Shown here: positions 4,968 to 10,244 of the stretch, piece after piece
How the letters are laid out: each line of letters starts with the position of its first letter
Position numbering within the stretch: the first letter of the stretch is position 1
Source of the DNA: AC-37 sp036386455
Lineage (GTDB): Bacteria > Actinomycetota > Thermoleophilia > Solirubrobacterales > Thermoleophilaceae
DNA length: 10,244 nucleotides
Assembly (NCBI GenBank): GCA_036386455.1
Contig: DASVVS010000146.1
Coordinates: forward strand, 1 to 10,244
Reading direction: 5' to 3'
Position numbers and translations under genes: made by a program
Notes under the pieces: model-generated
The model's input: only the letters and a program-made list of their open reading frames with translations
Told to the model about the DNA's origin: nothing
Databases searched by the model: none

Positions 4968-6146
4968 ATGGCCAACCCGTACATCAAGCGCTATGTGATG
5001 ACCGCCGGCCCGACGCCGATCCCGCCCGAGGTGTCGAACGCCATGGCGGAGCCGATCCTCTACCACCGCGCACCCGCGTTCGTGGAGGTCTACGCCCGCG
5101 TGCTCGAGCGGCTCAAGATGGTCTTCCAGACCGAGAACGACGTGCTCACCTTCGCCGCGTCCGGCTCGGGCGCGATGGAGTCGGCCGTGGCCAACCTCGT
5201 GAAGCCCGGCGAGCCCGCCCTGGTCGCCTCGGCCGGCAAGTTCGGCGAGCGCTGGGCCGACCTGTGCGACGACTTCGGCGCGCAGACCATCCATTGGGAG
5301 GCCGGCTGGGGCAACAAGATCGACCCCTCCGAGCTCGAGCGCAAGCTGGCCGAGAACGACGGCGTCGAGGTGGTCTTCACGACCCTCTCGGAGACCTCCA
5401 CCGGCGTGGTCCACGACATCCAGGCGCTGACCGAGGTCGCGCACGCCGCCGGCGCGCTGATCGTGGTCGACGCGGTCTCCGGCCTCGGCGCGGTGCCGAT
5501 CCCGCAGGACGAGTGGGGCGTGGACGTGGTCGTCGCCGGCTCGCAGAAGGCGCTGATGTGCCCGCCCGGCCTGGCGTTCGCCAGCGCCAACGAGGGCGCG
5601 CTGGAGCGCGCCGCCTCGATCCCCGGCCGCCGCCACTACTTCGACTGGCAGAAGACGGCCAAGGGCCAGCGCAAGGACCCGCCGGACAGCCCGTTCACCC
5701 CGGCCGTCACGCTGTTCGTGGCGCTCGACGTCGCGCTGAGGATGATCGAGGAGGAGGGCCTCGACCAGGTCTTCGAGCGCCACCGCCTGCTCGGCGACGC
5801 CACGCGCGCCGCCGCCAAGGCGCTCGACCTCGAGCTCTACGGCCCCGAGGACGAGAACTCGAACGTCGTCACCGCCATCCAGCTTCCGGACACGATCGAC
5901 GGCGGCAAGGTCCCCAAGACCATGCGCGACAAGTACGGCATCACGATCGCCGGCGGGCAGGGCAAGCTCAAGGGCAAGATCGCCCGCGTCGCGCACTGCG
6001 GCTACTTCGGCGCCTTCGACATGATCACCACGCTCTCGGCGTTCGAGATGACGCTGCGGGAGCTTGGGCACGACCTCGAGCTCGGCACAGGCGTCGGAGC
6101 GGCGCAGGCCGTCTTCCTCGAGGCCGGCGTGCCCGTCGCCGCGTGA
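4968..6146 (+). CDS. Class V PLP aminotransferase (serine-pyruvate/alanine-glyoxylate type), probable phosphoserine transaminase
   Basis: The protein has 392 residues, typical of the class V fold of PLP enzymes. The N-terminal segment has MTAGPTPIPPEV (11-22). TFAASGSGAMESAV (61-74) matches the phosphate-binding region of this group. D168 in IVVDAVSGLGAVP should contact the pyridine nitrogen, and K194 in VVVAGSQKALMCPPG is the expected Schiff-base lysine. By sequence it belongs with serine-pyruvate, alanine-glyoxylate and related aminotransferases, not with classical SerC. Its stop codon overlaps the serA start by four bases (GTGA), so the two are translated as a unit. SerA makes 3-phosphohydroxypyruvate, so the likely job here is its transamination to phosphoserine. 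Enzymes of this type are known to do so in some archaea and in Thermotoga, where such a gene also neighbours serA. The substrate is inferred from context and could instead be serine/pyruvate or alanine/glyoxylate. Confidence 0.92.
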   Translation: MANPYIKRYVMTAGPTPIPPEVSNAMAEPILYHRAPAFVEVYARVLERLKMVFQTENDVLTFAASGSGAMESAVANLVKPGEPALVASAGKFGERWADLCDDFGAQTIHWEAGWGNKIDPSELERKLAENDGVEVVFTTLSETSTGVVHDIQALTEVAHAAGALIVVDAVSGLGAVPIPQDEWGVDVVVAGSQKALMCPPGLAFASANEGALERAASIPGRRHYFDWQKTAKGQRKDPPDSPFTPAVTLFVALDVALRMIEEEGLDQVFERHRLLGDATRAAAKALDLELYGPEDENSNVVTAIQLPDTIDGGKVPKTMRDKYGITIAGGQGKLKGKIARVAHCGYFGAFDMITTLSAFEMTLRELGHDLELGTGVGAAQAVFLEAGVPVAA

Positions 6147-7753
6147 CTGACGCCGCCCGCGTACTCGTCAAGGAGAAGATCGGCGAGTCCGGCATCGAGC
6201 TGCTGCGCCAGGCCGGCTTCGACGTCGACCTCGGCGTGGACTGGGCCGACGGCGAGCTCGAGCAGCGGATCGGCGAGTACGACGGCCTGCTGATCCGCTC
6301 GGCCACCAAGCTCACCGCCGACCTGATCGCGAAGGCCGACCGGCTGCGCGCGGTGGGCCGCGCGGGGGTGGGGGTGGACAACGTCGACGTGGACGCGGCC
6401 ACCAAGCGCGGCATCGTGGTCGCCAACGCGCCGCAGTCGAACGTCATCACCGCCGCGGAGCACACGATGGCGCTGCTGCTCGCGCTCGCGCGCAACGTGC
6501 CGCAGGCGCACGCGTCGCTCACGGGCGGCAAGTGGGAGCGCTCCAAGTTCAGCGGGGTCGAGCTGTACGAGAAGACGCTCGGCATCCTCGGCTTCGGGCG
6601 CATCGGCCAGCTCGTCGCGCAGCGCGCGCAGGGCTTCGGCATGCGGGTCGTGGCCTTCGACCTGTTCGTCTCCGAGGAGCGCTTCCGCGACCTGGGCGTG
6701 GAGCGCGCCGAGACCTCTGACGAGGTCTACGCCGCCGCCGACTTCATCACGATCCACCTGCCCAAGACGCCCGAGACCGAGGGCTGGCTCAACGCCGAGG
6801 CGTTCGCGAAGATGAAAGACGGCGTGCGCGTGCTGAACGTGGCGCGCGGTCCGCTGCTCGTGGACGACGACCTCAAGGACGCGCTCGACTCCGGCAAGGT
6901 CGCCGGCGCCGGGCTCGACGTCTTCCAGCAGGAGCCGATCACCGAGCACCCGCTGTTCGGCTACCCGAACGTGGTCGTCACCCCGCACCTGGGCGCCTCC
7001 ACGACCGAGGCGACCGACCGCGCCGGCTACCAGGCCGCGGAGCAGGTCGTGGCCGCGCTCACGGGCGGCCTCGTGACCAGCGCGGTGAACATGCCGGCCG
7101 TGCGCGCCGAGGACCTCGAGGACCTCGGGCCCTTCCTGCCGCTCTGCGCGAACCTCGGCACGATCGCGGCCGGCCTCGCGGACGGCTCGATCGACGCCAT
7201 CGAGGCGGAGTACCTCGGCGGCATCGCCCAGCGCGACACCCGCCTGCTCACCGTGCAGGTGCTGAAGGGCGTGCTCGGAGGGAAGACCGAGGAGCCGGTC
7301 AACGACGTGAACGCGCCGGCGCTCGCCGAGGAGCGCGGGATCGTGATCGCCGAGACCAAGCAGCCCGCGGCGCGCGACTTCACCGACCTCGTGCGGATCA
7401 CCGTCGTCAGCGGCGGCAAGCGCACGCGGGTCGTGGGCACCACGCTCGGCCGTCGCCATCGCGGCCACCTGCTCGAGGCCTGGGGCTCCCGCTTCAACGT
7501 GCAGCTCGAGGACCACCTCGCTGTCTTCCGCTACCGCGACCTGCCGGGGATGATCGGGCGCGTCGGCTCGGCGCTCGGCGGGGCGGACGTGAACATCGTG
7601 TCGGCCGCCGTGGGCCGCGAGCCCGACGACGAGGGCGAGAGCGGCGACGACGCCGTCATGGTCCTGACGACCGACCGGCCGGTGCCGGACGAGCTGCTGC
7701 GCGCGATCGTGGGGGCCGAGGGCTTCCACGACGGCCGCGCCGTGAGCCTCTAG
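6143..7753 (+). CDS. serA: D-3-phosphoglycerate dehydrogenase, long form with C-terminal ACT domain
   Basis: This enzyme oxidises 3-phosphoglycerate to 3-phosphohydroxypyruvate with NAD+, the first step of phosphorylated serine synthesis. The protein has 536 residues, close to the usual length of the long form. The substrate and nucleotide domains show VGRAGVGVDNVD (71-82), the NAD-binding GFGRIG (150-155), catalytic R235 in NVARG, E264 in DVFQQEP, and H282 in VTPHLGAS. After about residue 305 comes the intervening allosteric substrate-binding domain. A C-terminal ACT domain (about 458-536) carries RDLPGMIGRVGSALGGADVN, the usual site of serine feedback. The start is the GTG at 6143, which lies in a GTGA overlap with the aminotransferase stop and gives the expected N terminus. 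The frame is open further upstream, but that part is an antisense-free shadow of the aminotransferase gene. Seven bases separate its stop from the convergent RTX gene. Confidence 0.97.
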   Translation: MTDAARVLVKEKIGESGIELLRQAGFDVDLGVDWADGELEQRIGEYDGLLIRSATKLTADLIAKADRLRAVGRAGVGVDNVDVDAATKRGIVVANAPQSNVITAAEHTMALLLALARNVPQAHASLTGGKWERSKFSGVELYEKTLGILGFGRIGQLVAQRAQGFGMRVVAFDLFVSEERFRDLGVERAETSDEVYAAADFITIHLPKTPETEGWLNAEAFAKMKDGVRVLNVARGPLLVDDDLKDALDSGKVAGAGLDVFQQEPITEHPLFGYPNVVVTPHLGASTTEATDRAGYQAAEQVVAALTGGLVTSAVNMPAVRAEDLEDLGPFLPLCANLGTIAAGLADGSIDAIEAEYLGGIAQRDTRLLTVQVLKGVLGGKTEEPVNDVNAPALAEERGIVIAETKQPAARDFTDLVRITVVSGGKRTRVVGTTLGRRHRGHLLEAWGSRFNVQLEDHLAVFRYRDLPGMIGRVGSALGGADVNIVSAAVGREPDDEGESGDDAVMVLTTDRPVPDELLRAIVGAEGFHDGRAVSL

Positions 7754-7764
7754 CCAGGCCTCAC
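7742..7764. terminator. Bulged hairpin spanning the two convergent stop codons, possible bidirectional terminator
   Basis: GTGAGCCT (7742-7749) pairs with AGGCCTCAC (7756-7764) as 8 bp with one bulged C, around a 6-nt loop CTAGCC. It covers the serA stop (7751-7753) and the stop of the minus-strand gene (7761-7763). No T-run follows on either side, so termination activity is uncertain. Confidence 0.35.
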
Positions 7765-9095
7765 AGGCCGAGCGTGTAGGCGGCGTCCGGCTCCAGGATG
7801 TCCGGCGGCCGGCCGCGCGGGCACCTGCTCGGATCGCTCGTCAGGCGCAGGGTCGCGGGCGCGAGGCCCCGGCGGGCCTGTACCGCCCGCCCGCGGGCCG
7901 AGAGCGGTAGCCGCACGCGCGTCGTCTCGCCGATGTCGGGCAGGCGGAAGTTGACCTTCCCCAGCGAGCCGTCGCGGTCGCCGAGCCTGATCAGGGCGCA
8001 GTCCGCGGCCTCCTCGTAGTACTGCCCGACCTCGAGGATCAGCGAGCCGGGCCCGCGGCCGACCACGGTCACCGGCGACGCGCCGAGGATCACGCGCTCG
8101 CAGTCCGGCGGGACGTAGTCCGAGGCCTGCGGGTCGTCGACGCGGTCGCGGCCGCGCCCGCACCTGACCCGGTCGGTCGTGTGGACGGAGTCGGAGGTGA
8201 ACGAGATCGTGTCGCCGCCGTCGCCGCCGTCCACGCTGTCGTACCCGGACTCGGCCCGGAGCGTGTCGTTGCCGGTCGCGCCGTACGCGCGGTCGTCGCC
8301 GGAGCCCCCGTCGAGCTCGTCCGCGCCTCCGCGGCCACGCAGCACGTCGTCGCCACGGCCTCCGTCGATCGAGTTGCGCCCGCCGTCGCCGCGCAGCAAG
8401 TCGTCGCTCCGTCCGCCGCGGACGTTCTCGACGTCGGTCAGCTCGTCGCCCTCGCCCGCCGCGCCGTCCGGTGCGGGATCGGCGAGATCGACCGCGACCG
8501 GCACGCTGTGCGTGCTCCAGCTGACGGTGTCCTTGCCGGCTCCGCCGTCGATCGTGTCGGACGCAGGCACCGAGTCGTCGCCGCGCAGGGCATCGGCGTC
8601 CGGACCTCCGACCAGGCGGTCGCGACCGTCTCCGCCGAGGAGCTCGGTAGGGCCGGTGCCGGCCACGAGCACGTCGTCGCCCGGCCCGCCCGCGAGGTGC
8701 GCCGCGCCGGAGATGACGTCGTCGCCGGGACCGCCGTGGATCGCGCCGTTCGACGTCGCCGAGTCGTCACCGTCGCCGAGCTCGATGCGCTGGCCGGCGG
8801 AGTACCCGGGCCTGGCGATAGGGCAGCGCGCGGCGTGCGAGTCGATCCGTTCGCATCCCGGCCCGGGTGTGACCTCCGCGCCGGAGTCGCGGAACACGAA
8901 CGCGTCCTGCGCGGACGCCCCCGTCACGACGTTCGCCTCACCCGGCGCGGCGGCGTAGGTCGCGGTGGTGAACGTCTCGGCCCCGCCTCTGGTCTGGAGG
9001 TCGTAGGTGCGCGCGCTCGCGGTGCCGGCCGCGGCCTGCGTGGGCAACGCGAGGAGGCACGCCGCGCACGTCAGCGGGACCACGGCGAATCGCAT
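7761..9095 (-). CDS. Secreted RTX-type calcium-binding repeat protein
   Basis: The protein has 444 residues. Residues 1-23 look like a Sec signal peptide: Arg at position 2, a hydrophobic core VVPLTCAACLLAL, and Ala-rich cleavage near TQAAA. No lipobox is seen. Residues 24-104 form an N-terminal segment with two cysteines (C81, C91). Residues about 105-320 hold RTX-like nonapeptide repeats of the GGxGxDxxx kind, for example GGPGDDVIS, GGPGDDVLV, GGRGDDVLR and GGSGDDRAY. They are interrupted by a segment around 196-222 with VDLADPAPDG. After the repeats come CGRGRDRVDD (312-321) and PPDCERV, which look like the usual close of such arrays. A non-repetitive domain follows (about 340-444), probably beta-rich, with C366 and C425. 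Repeats of this type bind Ca2+ in a parallel beta-roll. A Sec signal in place of a C-terminal type I secretion signal suits a Gram-positive-style exporter. The ATG at 9095 is chosen for the signal peptide. The role is unknown; it is probably extracellular or wall-associated. Confidence 0.88.
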   Translation of the reverse strand: MRFAVVPLTCAACLLALPTQAAAGTASARTYDLQTRGGAETFTTATYAAAPGEANVVTGASAQDAFVFRDSGAEVTPGPGCERIDSHAARCPIARPGYSAGQRIELGDGDDSATSNGAIHGGPGDDVISGAAHLAGGPGDDVLVAGTGPTELLGGDGRDRLVGGPDADALRGDDSVPASDTIDGGAGKDTVSWSTHSVPVAVDLADPAPDGAAGEGDELTDVENVRGGRSDDLLRGDGGRNSIDGGRGDDVLRGRGGADELDGGSGDDRAYGATGNDTLRAESGYDSVDGGDGGDTISFTSDSVHTTDRVRCGRGRDRVDDPQASDYVPPDCERVILGASPVTVVGRGPGSLILEVGQYYEEAADCALIRLGDRDGSLGKVNFRLPDIGETTRVRLPLSARGRAVQARRGLAPATLRLTSDPSRCPRGRPPDILEPDAAYTLGL

Positions 9096-9139
9096 CGTCC
9101 GCTGGAAACCATCCCGAGCGCCGATGTTGCGCGACCCGT

Positions 9140-9145
9140 TACAGT
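9140..9145 (+). promoter_or_regulatory. Putative -10 element (TACAGT) for the Leu leader-leuA transcript
   Basis: TACAGT (TANNNT) ends 9 nt before the ATG of the Leu leader peptide, and no Shine-Dalgarno is present. The same hexamer precedes ilvC at 748-753. Transcription would start at or near the leader ATG. A minus-strand promoter for the RTX gene must share the same 59-bp gap, but I cannot define it. Confidence 0.5.
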
Positions 9146-9154
9146 GGAAGACGC

Positions 9155-9208
9155 ATGTCGAACCTGCTCTCGCTTCGACTTCTCCTGCTCCCCCCTCGGG
9201 GGGAATAA
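9155..9208 (+). CDS. Leucine-codon leader peptide controlling leuA
   Basis: This 17-residue reading frame, MSNLLSLRLLLLPPRGE with a TAA stop, contains seven leucines, four of them consecutive (CTT CTC CTG CTC). It lies 64 bp upstream of leuA on the same strand. Leu-rich leader peptides before leucine genes are a classic sign of ribosome-mediated control: stalling at Leu codons when charged tRNA-Leu is scarce changes the mRNA fold. The Leu codons are themselves part of a long-range helix with the segment before the leuA ribosome-binding site. A C/G hairpin (9190-9194 with 9199-9203) follows the Leu run. The start has a TACAGT hexamer 9 nt upstream and looks leaderless. Confidence 0.85.
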   Translation: MSNLLSLRLLLLPPRGE

Positions 9209-9256
9209 CGCGTGGCGGCCGCGTAGCCGCAAACCCACAGGAGAACGAAGAGGAGC
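9166..9256 (+). promoter_or_regulatory. leuA leader RNA: long-range helix between Leu codons and the pre-RBS segment
   Basis: The 5' arm lies inside the leader peptide frame and the 3' arm lies just before the leuA Shine-Dalgarno. The pairings are TTCTCCTG (9180-9187) with CAGGAGAA (9238-9245), CTTCG (9173-9177) with CGAAG (9246-9250), and GCTC (9166-9169) with GAGC (9253-9256). Together they give 17 base pairs broken only by a 2-nt bulge and a 3x2 internal loop. The closed region can form a C/G hairpin (9190-9194/9199-9203) and one of two mutually exclusive hairpins, 9208-9212/9220-9224 or 9215-9219/9226-9230. No T-run terminator is seen, so control may act on translation or on a Rho-like step. 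A conserved pseudoknot called the LEU element has been described before leuA in many actinobacteria, and this region may be a version of it; that link is from memory and position only. Confidence 0.7.
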
Positions 9257-9272
9257 ACTGAAAGGAAACGAC

Positions 9273-10244
<972 letters not shown>

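Noticed and set aside
5264..6142. In-frame upstream extension of serA
   Set aside because: It lies inside the aminotransferase gene and is Arg-rich nonsense. The GTGA overlap at 6143 gives the normal SerA N terminus.
6002..7729. 575-residue minus-strand open frame opposite serA
   Set aside because: Antisense shadow of a confirmed gene. It is rich in His/Arg/Ala/Val as expected from reverse-reading GC-rich codons, with no domain motif.
9190..9203. Rho-independent terminator at the C-run/G-run in the Leu leader
   Set aside because: The stem has only about 5 bp with a CTCG loop and no T-run follows. It is more likely part of the leader fold.

Overview
The window is very GC-rich, and its genes use mostly G or C at third codon positions. 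The set of families (class I short IlvC, long-form SerA, DUF4234, RDD and DUF4190 membrane proteins with proline-rich tails, a secreted RTX-repeat protein, and LeuA behind a Leu-codon leader peptide) points to a high-GC actinobacterium. Thermoleophilia (Solirubrobacterales-like) is my best guess. This assignment is inference from gene content and composition; no rRNA or marker gene is present.

Layout. Positions 1-735 are extremely GC-rich and repetitive. They open with a 33-bp tandem repeat and contain one frame that stays open from the left edge to a stop at 735; whether it is coding, and on which strand, is unresolved. ilvC follows (762-1751). Then come four membrane-protein genes, each with a proline-rich disordered segment before its membrane domain: an FHA-DUF4234 fusion (1790-2881), a second DUF4234 paralogue (2940-3437), an RDD protein that appears to start at an ATC codon (3463-4212), and a DUF4190 protein (4250-4927). 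A class V aminotransferase (4968-6146) overlaps serA (6143-7753) by four bases. A secreted RTX-repeat protein lies on the minus strand (7761-9095). Divergent from it are a Leu-codon leader peptide (9155-9208) and leuA (from 9273, cut by the right edge).

How the genes work together. ilvC and leuA belong to branched-chain amino acid synthesis. The aminotransferase and serA together can supply the first two steps of phosphorylated serine synthesis. The four membrane proteins look like a separate cell-envelope module, with an FHA domain that could couple it to Ser/Thr kinase signalling. Several starts (ilvC, FHA gene, DUF4190 gene, aminotransferase, Leu leader) have a TANNNT hexamer 6-10 nt upstream and no Shine-Dalgarno, which suggests leaderless transcripts. 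The genes lying inside a transcript (second DUF4234, RDD, leuA) instead have clear Shine-Dalgarno sequences.

Most interesting points: a 17-pair long-range RNA helix between the Leu codons of the leader and the segment just before the leuA ribosome-binding site; the RDD gene whose only well-placed start is ATC; and the clustered proline-rich membrane module with a phospho-threonine reader.
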